Source of the DNA: Calamus simplicifolius
Taxonomy: Eukaryota > Streptophyta > Magnoliopsida > Arecales > Arecaceae
Assembly: GCA_900491605.1 (NCBI GenBank)
Contig: UESW01004078.1
Coordinates: 828,286-892,285, forward strand
Direction of reading: 5' to 3'
Length of the DNA: 64,000 nt
Notes under the pieces: model-generated
Told to the model about the DNA's origin: nothing
What the model saw: only the letters and a program-made list of their open reading frames with translations
The model's database searches: none
Part shown: positions 32,546-42,775 of the stretch, one piece after another
How positions within the stretch are numbered: position 1 is the first letter of the stretch
How the letters are laid out: every line of letters starts with the position of its first letter
Made by a program: the position numbers and the translations under genes

Positions 32546-32552
32546 TATAAAT
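32546..32552 (+). promoter_or_regulatory. TATA box of the 100-codon ORF
   Basis: TATAAAT, 52 bases upstream of the ATG at 32598, in a pyrimidine/purine context typical of a plant core promoter. Confidence 0.55.
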
Positions 32553-32597
32553 ATGACCGAGGGGTATCGGTCTTAGCCATCCCTAAGTTCTGAAACA

Positions 32598-32900
32598 ATG
32601 GCCTTTCCAGGACGATCATCTAGTGAGCTGCGCACCTCACTCAACGGCCTGCTTCACTCGGAGGGGAGGCGTACCTTCGTTACCATTGATGGACTGGGTC
32701 TGGCGTCGGCCCTCGCGAGTAATCAGCAGCTTATGAGGGTCGTAGAGGAATATATGGACGTCACGACCAAGGAGGCGGAGGCCCTGCGCCGAGTGATAGA
32801 CCGGCAGAGGGAGGAGGTCGAATCGCTGCGCCAGCAGGTGGCTGATCTCACCGAGCGCTTGGAGGGCCTGCTGGCGCCCGGAAGCGACTCCGACCCTTGA
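32598..32900 (+). CDS. Intact 100-aa coiled-coil ORF in the antisense region
   Basis: One uninterrupted exon on the strand opposite to gag-pol. The ATG lies in AACAATGGC, a favourable context, 52 bases after a TATA box. The N-terminal half (LRTSLNGLLHSEGRRTFVTI) is mixed. Residues 50-92 form a heptad-patterned charged coiled coil (EAEALRRVIDRQREEVESLR then QQVADLTERLEGLL). The end is acidic (SDSDP). There is no membrane or signal segment. It lies 2.6 kb beyond the larger antisense gene and just before the hairpin satellite. An intact frame inside an element riddled with nonsense codons is notable but short enough to persist by chance. I know no family for it. A gag-interacting or regulatory role would be speculation. 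Confidence 0.6.
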   Translation: MAFPGRSSSELRTSLNGLLHSEGRRTFVTIDGLGLASALASNQQLMRVVEEYMDVTTKEAEALRRVIDRQREEVESLRQQVADLTERLEGLLAPGSDSDP

Positions 32901-33357
32901 CTTAGGGCCTCGGCCATTTTGTGCTTCTGCTTTTCTTACCTTTCTTTTCGTGTGCTCCCCTTCTTTTGGATTAATACAAAGAGGCTATGTTCAGATGATC
33001 TTTCTTTTTCAAGAGTCTTCTGCTTTTAATCGTGTCATTCGCGTAATAGTTAGGGAGTCGGCGTGGTTCCACTGGTTCACGCGTCGAAGTAGATGCTTTG
33101 ATCGATGGGTTATAGGAGTGTTACCCGAAGATTTCAGTAGCAGAGGGGGCATTCCTTGGCTCTGCTCGGGGCTTTTGGCCGATTACACAGAGCTTGATGG
33201 GCCCTTCTTTTTGTGTGTCAACGGTTTTTTGCTTAGCGTGCTTTGTTTTAAACCGGCGGAAATTGCGGGGGCTATTTGGAAGTCCCTCGGCCTTAATCGG
33301 GGCCTATGCACTTCGGCTTTCAGCCGGCGCCTTAACCCGAAGAAATTTTTACTCAGT
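32901..33357. other. No gene seen
   Basis: Sequence downstream of the 100-codon ORF, with a possible transcript end near the T-rich 32930-33010. An open frame runs from here into the following satellite (33194-34417), but its coding look comes from the repeat. Confidence 0.5.
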
Positions 33358-34345
33358 CTTGCTGAGGTTCGGAGAACGTTTTACTTGGCCCTGCCAAGGT
33401 TCGGAGGATTTGTTGCTCGGCCCAGCCGAGGTTCGGAGAATATTTTACTTGGCCCTGCCAAGGTTCGGAGAATTTGTTGCTCGGCCCAGCCGAGGTTCAG
33501 AGAATATTTTACTTGGCCCTGCCAAGGTTCGGAGAATTTGTTGCTCGGCCCAGCCGAGGTTCGGAGAATATTTTACTTGGCCCTGCCAAGGTTTAGGAGA
33601 ATTTGTTGCTTGGCCCAGCCGAGGTTCGGAGAATATTTTACTTGGCCCTTCTAAGGTTCAGAGAATTTGTTGCTCGGCCCAGCCGAGGTTCGGAGAATGT
33701 TTTACTTGGCCCTGCCAAGGTTCGGAGAATTTGTTGCTCGGCCCAGCCGAGGTTCGGAGAATATTTTACTTGGCCCTGCCAAGGTTCGGAGAATTTGTTG
33801 CTCGGCCCAGCCGAGGTTCGGAGAATATTTTACTTGGCCCTGCCAAGGTTTGGAGAATATTTTACTTGGCCCTGCCAAGGTTCGGAGAATTTGTTTCTCG
33901 GCCCAGCCGAGGTTCGGAGAATATTTTACTTGGCCCTGCCAAGGTTCGGAGAATTTGTTGCTCGGCCCAGCCGAGGTTCGGAGAATATTTTACTTGGCCT
34001 GCCAAGGTTCAGAGAATTTGTTGCTCGGCCCAGCCGAGGTTTGGAGAATATTTTACTTGGCCCTGCCAAGGTTCGGAGAATATTTTACTTGGCCCTGCCA
34101 AGGTTCGAAGAATTTGTTGCTCGGCCCAGCCGAGGTTCGGAGAATATTTTACTTGGCCCTGCCAAGGTTCGAAGAATTTGTTGCTCGGCCCAGCCGAGGT
34201 TCGGAGAATATTTTACTTGGCCCTGCCAAGGTTCGAAGAATTTGTTGCTTGGCCCAGCCGAGGTTCGGAGAATATTTTACTTGGCCCTGCCAAGGTTCGG
34301 AGAATTTGTTGCTCGGCCCAGCCGAGGTTCGGAGAATTCCTGTTC
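33358..34345. repeat. 32/64-bp higher-order satellite of alternating hairpin monomers
   Basis: About 30 monomers of 32 bp alternate between two types, giving a 64-bp dimer repeated about 15 times. Both share GTTCGGAGAAT. Type A carries CTTGGC-CCT-GCCAAG, type B carries CTCGGC-CCA-GCCGAG. Each is a perfect 6-bp stem with a 3-base loop, and the two types differ by a paired substitution. Two A monomers are adjacent at about 33830-33890 and 34060-34110, breaking strict alternation. Reading frames of 256-407 codons here are repeat artefacts. Confidence 0.95.
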
Positions 34346-34500
34346 AGACAAGGAGCTCGGTTGTGCCGAGGATTGGTAAGCAGCATCTATTTCTTTTTGC
34401 AATTTTTGGTGATGTAGTGCATAATGATTTGCATTGAGGAAAATGTGCTGACAGGAAGATATAATGAGGCATATGAAAATAAATTTGGAGAGGATGTACC

Positions 34501-34971
34501 CTATTGATAATATTTTCGGAGATTGTCCGAATTCCACGTCCGAGGAATGGATTTCCCATCCAGATCCTGTAGCTTGTAGGTTCCCGGTCCGATGATCTCC
34601 GTTACTTGGTACGGGCCCTCCCAGTTTGGCGCCAGCTTCCCTTGTTCCAGCGGTTTGGAAACAGAGGCCTTTCGGAGGATAAGGTCGCCGGGTAGGAAGG
34701 TCTTCCCTTTGACTCTGGAAGCGTGGTAATGGGCCACCCTTTGTTGATAGGCAGCCATTCTGATCTGGGCCTTCTCTCTGATTTCCTCTATTAGGTCGAG
34801 GTTGGTGCGGAGTTGTTCGTTGCTAGCTTCCTCTGAGTAGCTTTCCACCCGCAATGATGGGAGGCCGACTTCCACAGGGATAACGGCCTCTGTGCCGAAA
34901 GCCATTCGGAATGGGGTTTCGCCTGTCAGGATTCTTGGGGTTGTGCGGTAGGCCCATAAGACATGGTGTAG
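34501..34971 (-). pseudogene. pol: Tat integrase C-terminus
   Basis: This continues the polyprotein in the same frame after the TAG at 34972-34974. It holds the end of the catalytic core (GTEAVIPVEV) and the C-terminal DNA-binding module (LILRKASVSKPLEQGKLAPN, WEGPYQVTEIIGPGTYKLQD). It ends in a TGA/TAA region at 34501, with no chromodomain, as expected for Tat and unlike the Tekay element. The internal ATG at 34905 is not a genuine start. Confidence 0.9.
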
Positions 34972-37407
34972 CTAATCCGCCCACCTACCTTGGGCTCTAG
35001 AGAGGCGAGCTTTGATTCCCTGGAGGAGGGTTCTGTTGGTCACTTCGGCAGCTCCGTTGGCTTGTGGGTGCCCGACCAAAGTAAGGTGGTGACGGATTCC
35101 GTGCTCCTCACAGAACTGGCAAAATTTGGAGTTGTCAAACTGCTTGCCGTTATCGGTGATTATGGTGTGCGGGAGGCCAAATCGGCATATGATGGACCTC
35201 CAAACAAAATCTCTGGCCCGTGCTTCAGTAATTTGTACAACTGCTTCCGCTTCGACCCATTTGGTAAAGTAGTCGATGGCGACAAATAGGAATTTCCGCT
35301 GCCCCGTGGCAAGCTGGAATGGGCCGAGGATGTCCATCCCCCATTTGGCAAAGGGCCAAGCAGAGGATATAGAAACTAATTTGGTGGAAGGGAGCCTTTG
35401 GATGCTTGAATGCCTCTGGCAGGGGTCGCAGGCTCGGACTAGATTGTCCGCATCTTTTTGCATGGTCAGCCAATAGTAGCCTTGTCGTAGCACTTTGTGG
35501 CATAGGGACCGGCTTCCCAGATGGTTGCCGCAAATCCCTTCATGTACCTCGCGCAAAGCATAGTCTGCTTCGGATGGGCGAAGGCATCTAAGCAGCGGCA
35601 TGGAAAAAGATCGTTTGTAAAGCTGGTGGTCGATCAACACGTAATGAACGGCTTGTAGCTTCAGCTTTCTAGCCTCTCTTCGGTCGGACGGAAGTGATCC
35701 TTCTTTGAGGTATTTGAGGATAGGGTCGAACCAAGATGGTTCGGCCTCAACTTGCATTATTCGGTCGGCTTCCGCGATGCTGGGCCTTTCCAGGATCTCC
35801 AAGTGGAACTTTTGCTCGGCATCTATTGTTTCCGTGGTCGCCAATCGGGAGAGCAGGTCGGCGCGGGCGTTCTCGGATTTGAGAATCTGAATAATTTCAA
35901 ACTCGGCAAAATGTGGGAGCAGGTTCCATACCTCCTGAAGATATCGAACCATGTTTGGTTCCCGGGCCTCAAACTCTCCCCGAACGTGGCCGGCTACCAG
36001 CTGAGAGTCAGTGAAGGCACTGAGCTTCTCCATCTTCAAGTTGCGGGTGATTCGGAGGCCGGCTAACAGGGCTTCGTACTCGGCTTTGTTGTTGGAGGCC
36101 GGGAAGGAGAATCGGACGCCATATTCAAAGGTTATCCCCTCCGGACTGGTAAGAACTAGACCCGCACCGGAGTGATGGGCATTGGATGACCCATCGACAT
36201 GGAGGAGCCACCGGGCTCCAGATTTTGGCTCTTCGAGGGAGTCTGAGGTAGAGCCATCCTCCGGGATGGTACATTCGAGGAGGAAATTGGCCAGGACTTG
36301 GGCTTTGATGGCCGGACGAGGCTGAAAATGTATGTCATGCTCACTTAGCTCGACGGCCCATTTGGTCATTCTTCTCGACGTCTTGGGACGGTGGACTACC
36401 GCCTTGATGGGTTGGTCAGTCAGAACCGTCACGGAATGTGCTTGGAAGTACGGCCGCAGCTTTCGAACTGAGGTGATTAAGGCCAGCACCATCTTTTTGA
36501 TTTTGCTGTACCTTGTCTCCGCATCGCGGAGCAGCCTGCTGACATAGTAGATCGGCTTTTGGACTCTGCCTTCTTCCTTGATCAGCACCGAGCAGACTGC
36601 ACCTTTCGAAATAGCCAGGTACAAGAATAGGGTCTCTCCTGGGGCCGGACTGCTGAGGAGTGGGGGTGAGCCGAGGTACTTCTTGAGATCTTGAAATGAC
36701 CTTTGACATTCGGGAGTCCACTGGAAGTTTTTGGCCAATCGGAGAGTTTTGAAGAAGGGGAGGCATCTCTCGGCCGACCGCGCCACGAAGCAGTTTAGGG
36801 CCGCTATTCTCCCAGTTAGGCGCTGGACCTCTTTGACAGATGCCGGGGGCGCCATTTGTTGGAGAGCTTGAATTTTCTGGAGGTTAGCTTCGATACCTCG
36901 CTGGGAGACCATGAAGCCGAGGAACTTTCCCGAGTTGACACCGAAGGCACATTTGGTCGGGTTGAGTCTCATCCCGTACTTGCACAGCGTGGCGAAGCTC
37001 TCTGTGAGGTCATCGACATGCTGTGATGCCTCCTTGCTTTTAACCAGCATGTCGTCTACGTACACCTCCATATTCCGGCCGATCTGCTCCTTGAACACTT
37101 TGTTGACCAGCCTCTGGTAGGTGGCACCTGCATTTTTAAGACCAAAAGGCATAACACGGTAACAGTAAGTACCTCGGTCGGTTATGAAGGCGGTCTTTTC
37201 TTCATCTTCAGGGGCCATTCGGATCTGATTGTAGCCGGAATAGGCATCCATGAATGAGAGCATCCGGTGGCCTGAGGTGGCGTCCACGAGCTGGTCAATC
37301 CGAGGGAGGGGGAAGCTGTCCTTCGGACAGGCTTTGTTGAGGTCGGTGAAGTCGATGCAGATTCTCCACTTGCCGTTCGACTTTTTTACCATGACGACAT
37401 TTGACAG
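34972..37407 (-). pseudogene. pol: Tat reverse transcriptase, RNase H and integrase
   Basis: One frame of about 810 codons. RT has DFTDLNKACPKDSFPLP, MDAYSGYNQI (first Asp) and the catalytic YVDDMLVKS. RNase H follows twice over: the classical domain after the thumb (SKGAVCSVLIKEEGR), and then a second one starting WLLHVDGSSNAHHSGAGLVL with NKAEYEALLAGL, FTDSQLV and NARADLLSRLA. The dual arrangement is characteristic of Tat. Integrase has the HHCC finger ending CDPCQRH, then WGMDILGPF, ITDNGKQF and NGAAEVTNRTLL (DDE). In-frame TAG codons at both ends (37408-37410 and 34972-34974) cut this block from the rest of the polyprotein. The ATG at 37390-37392 is internal to RT. Confidence 0.95.
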
Positions 37408-37689
37408 CTAGCTCGGGTAATTTACCTCTCGGACAAAATTGGCCTTAATGAGTTTGTCTACCTCTTCCTCGACGGCCTTTTGTCGCTCTAGGGCAAAGCT
37501 TCTCTTCTTCTGCTTAACCGGCCGGTGCATCTCGTCCACATTGAGATGATGGACGAGGACCTCGAGGCTGATCCCTGGCATGTCGGAGGCGGACCAGGCG
37601 AAGATGTCAGCGTTACCTCAGAGGAAACTGATCAATCTATGCCAAGGCTCTCCTTTGAGCAGCGACCCGATTTTGATGGTTCGGTCGGG

Positions 37690-38196
37690 TCAAGCTTCGT
37701 CCAGCGGTACCTCCTCCAATTCCTCTGCCGGTTCTCCCCTTTGTTCAGCGAAGTCCTCGCGAGCATCTAGCCCATCAACCTCTGGCATTCTAGATTGTAG
37801 GCTTGTAACAAAGCACTGCCGAGCCATGGCCTGACTTCCCCGAACAACTCCAACTCCTCGCTCGGTGGGAAACTTCATGGATAGGTGCGGGATGAAGACA
37901 ACTGCCTTGAGGGACATCAGACTGGGCCTGCCGAATATTGCATTGTAGGGGGACCTGAGGTCGGTCACTAGGAAGTCTATCTGAACAATGGTCACAAGGG
38001 GCCATGTCCCCGCATGGACCGTCAAGGTGACGACTCCTTCCGGGATGACGACGTCGCCTGTGAATCCCATTAAGGTGGAATCCACGGCTCGAAGATTTTC
38101 TATGAGTAATTTCATCCTAGCAAACACACCGAGGTACAAAACATTCACCGAACTTTCACTATCAATGAGGATTCGGCTTACATCATAGTTGTTCAA
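37690..38196 (-). pseudogene. pol: Tat aspartic protease with altered active site
   Basis: Retropepsin-type domain that would mature gag-pol. The region preceding the active site reads NNYDVSRILIDSESS, so the usual third residue of the catalytic D-S/T-G box is Glu here, which should inactivate it. Downstream landmarks are present: FTGDVVIPEGVVTLTV and YNAIFGRPSLMSLKAV (flap and second conserved block). The linker towards RT ends at 37690. 37411-37689 continues in disturbed frames. Like the other Tat fragments it belongs to one original polyprotein. Confidence 0.88.
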
Positions 38197-38574
38197 ATTA
38201 AGGGATACAACTAGTGCGTCATCGTGGGGGAGCTATATCCCAAGAAGGTCATCATCGGAGAAGGAGAGTTCGCCCGTCCGTGCCTTCTTTGGCACTGATC
38301 CATCACCGTCGCCTCTGGGGCTCGATCCGTCGGCCTCTTCAATCATATTAATACGGCCGATCACGGGTGGATTTGGTGGAGGAGGAGGTTGTTGAAGCTC
38401 AGGTTGGCGGTCACCTCCTTGCGGTGGCTCGGGCGCTCTCCTAAACTGATCCAGTCGTCCCCGCCGAATCAGCCTCTCGATCTCATTCTTTAGCTGCCAG
38501 CATTCTTCAGTGTCATGACCATGCTCCCTGTGGTAGCGGCAGTACTTGGCGGGATCTCTTCGGGTCGGGTTCCC
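38197..38574 (-). pseudogene. gag: Tat gag C-terminus and gag-protease linker
   Basis: On the minus strand this contains the Cys/His segment CRYHREHGHDTEECWQLKNE (about 38540-38475), the nucleic-acid binding region of Tat gag. A Pro-rich linker PEPPQGGDRQPELQQPPPPP and an acidic run before protease follow. A TAG at about 38232-38234 breaks the frame shortly before the protease. No ATG belongs here. The fragment is only meaningful as part of gag-pol. Confidence 0.8.
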
Positions 38575-39342
38575 TCAGAGAGGCACTGGCCGGGGAAGCT
38601 GACGCTCTATCTCCATGAGGATTTGCGCCCAGGGTACAGTCAGCAGAGTATAGTGATCAAATCGCCTAGGAGGACTCCGGGAGCGATTCCTCGACGGCAG
38701 CGGAAGGATTCTCTGGTGGCGAGGCGGACTTGGTCGTCGAGCGGGACAGTGCCTATCGGGGACTTTGGGTTCCTTCTTCTTTGCCTGCTCAGCGCGGGCG
38801 ACCCTTCGTGATTCTTCAACCCTAGCGTACTTGTCCGCCAGGGCCATCATATCAGAGAGGCCGGGGGGGTAGCTAACCTCCATAGCTAGGTAGAAGTCGC
38901 TTTCCTTCGAAACTCCCCCCGCCAAAGCAGACATGGCCACCTCATGATTAAGGTGGTCCACTTCCAACATGGCCTTATTGAAACGGCCAAGGTAATTCCT
39001 CAAGGACTCCCCCTCTCTCTGCTTGACTTCGGGGAGGGAGTCAGATATTCGTCGGTGGTGGTGGCTGCTGACGAACTGGCCAATGAAAAGGCGGCTCAGC
39101 TCGTCGAATGAATCGATGGAACCTGGCTTCAAAGCGTTGAACCAGGTTTGGGCGGATCCTCTGAGGGTAGAGGGGAAGGCGCGACAGAGGACCGCATCAG
39201 ATGCTCCATGGAACATCATAATCGACCGAAAGCTGCTGAGATGGTCATCCGGGTCAGAAGAGCCATGATAGGGTTCGACGGCTGGCAACTTGACATGGGA
39301 GGGAATCACTTCCTCCATGATCCCCTTAGAGAAAGGGATGCC
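38575..39342 (-). pseudogene. gag: Tat gag, capsid domain
   Basis: Capsid region of the virus-like particle, with the usable frame from just after a TAG at 39343-39345. Typical Tat gag motifs run in order: LPAVEPYHGSSDPDDHLSSF (start of the fold), FPSTLRGSAQTWFNALKPGS, FDELSRLFIGQFVSSHHHRR, LPEVKQREGESLRNYLGRFN and an Arg/Ser/Pro-rich basic tail. It stops at 38575, after which homology continues in another frame. The ATG at 39318 is inside the gene. The real start is at 39879. Confidence 0.92.
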
Positions 39343-39516
39343 CTACTCCGCTTTGGGCTGGGGTGGATGGGCCTGCTTGGCGGCATCCAGCTCCTGACGC
39401 ATCTCCTGGATCTGTCGACGGATCTCCTCTTCGCCAGCCAGGGGAGGAGCTGGACGAGAAGATCGCAGAGACGGCGTCGAATCATAGTGGGAGGTCACCG
39501 GTGAGAGAGACCGGGC

Positions 39517-39879
39517 TCACCGAGATCTGGGAGGATCTCCATTGTGGCCGCCTCGCGGGACTGGTTTGTCCCTTCTGGGCCGGTGTGGGGGATCCGCGGA
39601 TTCAGGCGGATCAGAGGAGGAGGCTGCCGGCGAAGAAGGAATCGCCGCCTCCTTCTGAAGGTGCGAAGCAGGAGGAGCTGCAAGGCGCTCTTGAACCAGG
39701 TGGGTAAGGGCCTGGACTTGTTGGACCAGTGTAGCGAACTGGTCCTGGGTCACCGGGATGGAAGGCGGTGATGGAGTTTCGACTGGTGGTGGTTGTGGCG
39801 CTACACCGTTCGTCGGATCTGGCCTCTGGGAAGCGGCCTGATCTTGAGCTTCCGAGGTTGCTCTTCTCCGGTTGGCCAT
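39517..39879 (-). pseudogene. gag: Tat gag, N-terminal segment
   Basis: Starts at the ATG at 39879 (MANRRRATSEAQ), the first ATG about 65 bases downstream of the PBS, so a good gag start. The 120 codons are low-complexity (Pro/Ala/Ser/Gln-rich) with a short helical stretch QFATLVQQVQALTHLVQERL. The frame ends at 39517, and sequence resembling the continuation lies in another phase to 39346, implying an indel near 39510. Confidence 0.75.
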
Positions 39880-39944
39880 TAAAGAGGTTCTGCTTCGGAT
39901 TTAGATCCTTATCTCCTCTTTTCAAGTTTTAACGGGACTTGAGA

Positions 39945-39962
39945 GCCCTTCCTCTAGCGCCA
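39945..39962 (-). other. Primer binding site of the Tat element
   Basis: Read on the minus strand, TGGCGCTAGAGGAAGG lies three bases inside the 5' LTR. TGGCGC starts fit the tRNA-complementary PBS seen in Tat elements. I cannot assign the exact tRNA. Confidence 0.65.
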
Positions 39963-39965
39963 ATC

Positions 39966-41171
39966 TGTTGCCGCCAGGATCCGTCCTCCGACTCGGGCGT
40001 GGTCGATCTTCAGGGAAGAGGGGGTGGACCTGCACAAGAAGTCCTCGCGCGAGAGGCGTTGGGGGTGGCCCTCCGCGGAAGACCCTCCGACGCTCAAGTC
40101 AGTGGAGAAGAAATTGGCGATAACCAGATAATGGAGAGGTGGATCTCTCTGGGAGACCTCTTCGGGGATGGCCAATCGAGAGCTCTAGAGGGCAAGAGCA
40201 CCAACGAGCCACCGGAGAGAGCAGCCAGAGTGAGAGCGCACGTATGGGTGCGCCAAAAAGATGCGTGCATATGCGTAGGAAGATGCGTACCTGAGGGAAT
40301 CTGGGAGTGTCCAATTTATAGACTGTCACCTGAACCTTGAGCATCTTCTGGAAGGTTCAGAGGTTGTTAGGATATGGAGGTGGATAGAATCAGGCCGCTG
40401 TGGGGCCGTGGAATCCGTATCCTATTTGTTAGGGGATTGACAGCTGGGAGAGCACCTTGATATCTCAAGATCTGGTCGAGTAGACCTGGGGCAGTTATGA
40501 TAGGTTTTAGGCCACGTTTCGACATGATTCCTTGTCTAGGATGCCGTTATGGTGAACCTGGGCTCTCCGCATCAGGTTCCGCGGAGGTGGGTATTAGATT
40601 GTGGATCATTTGACGTAGCCGGACCATAGTGGCTCGGGGGAAAACGAGCTACGGGAGCCCGGAAGGGCCGAGCCACGGAAGCCCGGAAGGGCCGAGCTAC
40701 GGAAGCCCGGAGGGAGCCGAGCTATGGAAGCCCGGAAGGGCCAAGCTACGGAAGCCCGGAAGGAGCCGAGCCACGGAAGCCCGGAAGGGCCGAGCTAGGG
40801 AAGCCCGAAAGGGCCGAGCTACGGAAGCCCGGAAGGACCGAGCTAGGGAAGCCCGGAAGGGCCGAGCTACGGAAGCCCGGAAGGAGCCGAACCACGGAAG
40901 CCCGGAAGGGCCGAGCTATGAAAGCCCGGAAGGACCGAGCTACGGAAGCCCGGAAGGGCTGAGCTATGTAAGCCCGGGAAGGCTGAGCTAGGGAAGCCCG
41001 GAAGGGCCGAGCTACGGAAGCCCGGAAGGGCCGAGCTATGGAAGCCCGGAAGGGCCGAGCTAGGGAAGCCCGGAAGGACCGAGCTACGGAAGCCCGGAAG
41101 GGCCGAGGGAGGAGGTCGACCTTAGCCGCCTCGCACGAATATTAATGCAATATCGATTTTACCCCCCAACA
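39966..41171 (-). repeat. Tat element 5' LTR
   Basis: TGTTGCCGCCAGG...CCCAACA, 1206 bp. On the minus strand CTATAAATTGG near 40312-40322 is the likely TATA box. It contains about 19 units of the 24-bp repeat at 40636-41106, two more than the other LTR. Many differences from 25443-26602 are C/T or G/A. Confidence 0.95.
40636..41106. repeat. 24-bp tandem repeat in the 5' LTR (about 19 copies)
   Basis: Same monomer as 26113-26534. The copy number differs by two units, which accounts for the 46-bp LTR length difference. Confidence 0.95.
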
Positions 41172-41176
41172 GTTTG
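41172..41176. repeat. Target-site duplication GTTTG, right
   Basis: Matches 25438-25442. Confidence 0.95.
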
Positions 41177-41229
41177 TATAATAATTTTAATAAGTCTGTC
41201 AAGTTAGGCTGGCTCTCCAGTCGGTTGCA

Positions 41230-41628
41230 ACCCCCTAACTCCCTCCCGATAAACCATGGAATTCCCCTGTAAATCGGCGCCGATCCTCAACGGAATCCCC
41301 AATATAAATCGGGCTGGAGCGGGTCTTCACGGAGACGGCAAAGATCGAGCTGGCCGCGATCTTCGAGAGCCTGGGCCAACCAGCCTCGGACGAGGAGCTG
41401 CTCAACGTCCGCACTGCCGATGACTCCGCCAACCGCGAATCCGCCTTCCCCTTCGGGACGAGGAGCTGCTCAACATCCCGCACCGTCGACGACTCCGCCA
41501 ACCGCGACGGCGATTAGGATCCGCCTTCCCCTTCGGCCTTCGGGACGAGAAGCTGCTCAACGTCCGCACCGTCGACGACTCCGCCAACCGCGACGACAAT
41601 TAGGATCCGCCTTCCCCTTGCCAATAAG
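41230..41628 (+). pseudogene. Degenerate first exon of a calmodulin-like gene (copy 0)
   Basis: The plus strand reads LERVFTETAKIELAAIFESL then GQPASDEELLNV (about 41310-41410), the helix-loop-helix layout of an N-terminal EF-hand of plant calmodulin-like proteins. Part of the first calcium-binding loop is missing. After 41410 three near-identical ~88-bp copies of GACGAGGAGCTGCTCAAC...ACTCCGCCAACCGCGAC break the frame. It ends GCCAATAAG|GTCGAG at 41628, in the position of the donor used by the later copies, and the following intron is homologous to theirs. No intact protein is possible. It marks the start of the amplified locus. Confidence 0.65.
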
Positions 41629-42775
41629 GTCGAGTGCATTCTTTTCGTTCTCCTCCGTTCTTAGTCTTCCTTCTTCCTCACTGATCATGCTTTTTCGCGT
41701 CTCTTTCACGAGGGTATTGAAAAGTAAGAGTCATTAGGCTGATACGGATCCGATTAAGAAAATAATATAAAAAATATATTTTTGGCCGTGATATACCGCT
41801 CCAATAAACTTGAGAAGAAGTTATCCCATAAATAGGCCCTTAGTATAGGTCCTTTATTTTTAAAACTACGATATAATTAAAATTTTGATCCTATTTTTAA
41901 AAATTTAAATTTGATCTATTAATGATCCATTTCAAATTCAAGTTTGACCCATTTTGGATTTGAATTGAAAACTTTCTAATCCTATTTCTTTTTTTATTGG
42001 TTTCAAGATCATGTTGATTTTTACTATGACAAAAATCAAATTTAATTTCTAAAATTAAAAATTAATATCACACTTTTTATTAATTTTTAATTTTTAAAAT
42101 TAAGGATCAATCTGTTTTCTAAAAATAATTTGTGATACTTTTAGCTAATTTTTTTTAAAAAATCTATATGAAAATATTTACTTCTAAATGTCTATAATGC
42201 CAAAAATATCGTACGATCATATGAAAGTGAGAAGCTACTATCCATTAGAGAGACTTTGTGATTGATTCATGAATCTCTACATTTGGTATGAAAAAAAATT
42301 ATGTATATTAATAATTATTAAATAATATTGTACGTATAGTAGAAAAGAGTAGATCATGTGATCAAAATTAATATAGCTAATGATTAATAGCAAAAAAATA
42401 TTCAGCTTTTAAATGGTTGAATGCATATAATTAATGACTAATTATGAACAAAATAGTCAGCTCTCTATGGGCCAATGAATGATTTTTTTGGTACTGAAAA
42501 GCCTTGCATGACTTGCAATATTGTACTGTGATTTCCAGTGCCATTAAGACTTTGTAATGTTAATGGCTTTTGGCTGTTTGGCGCTGGAGTGTTGAGACTG
42601 TAAGTCCAAAATCGTAAAAGGCTAGAAAAGTACATTAAAAAAAGTCTTTTTCAAATCTATGGGGTAACTTCCTGAAGTTTACTGGAGATGAAAACTAGTA
42701 TCAAAATATATATTTTATATTATTTTCCTAACTTATCCGTATCAGTCCTAATCCTCTTACTTTTTGTTGCTATAG

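Larger units (their letters stand above)
25443..41171 (-). mobile_element. Complete Tat-type Ty3/gypsy element (15.7 kb), minus orientation
   Basis: The LTRs are 1206 bp (5', 39966-41171) and 1160 bp (3', 25443-26602). Internal order on the minus strand is PBS, gag, protease, RT-RNase H, integrase, then an 8-kb 3' region with oppositely oriented genes and minisatellites, then a polypurine tract. The RNase H-integrase architecture without a chromodomain, a TGGCGC PBS and an antisense ORF are hallmarks of the Tat lineage (RIRE2/Grande/Retand-like). The LTRs differ at roughly 30 sites in their first 680 bp, mostly transitions, so this is clearly older than the Tekay copy. gag-pol carries several nonsense codons, so it is inactive as read. 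Confidence 0.95.

Noticed and set aside
33194..34437. 407-, 258- and 256-codon ORFs, three frames at once
   Set aside because: All three phases of the 32/64-bp array are open, which reflects the repeat and not a gene.
41235..41599. Minus-strand Ser/Arg-rich ORFs
   Set aside because: Antisense of the degenerate calmodulin-like exon and its 88-bp internal repeats.
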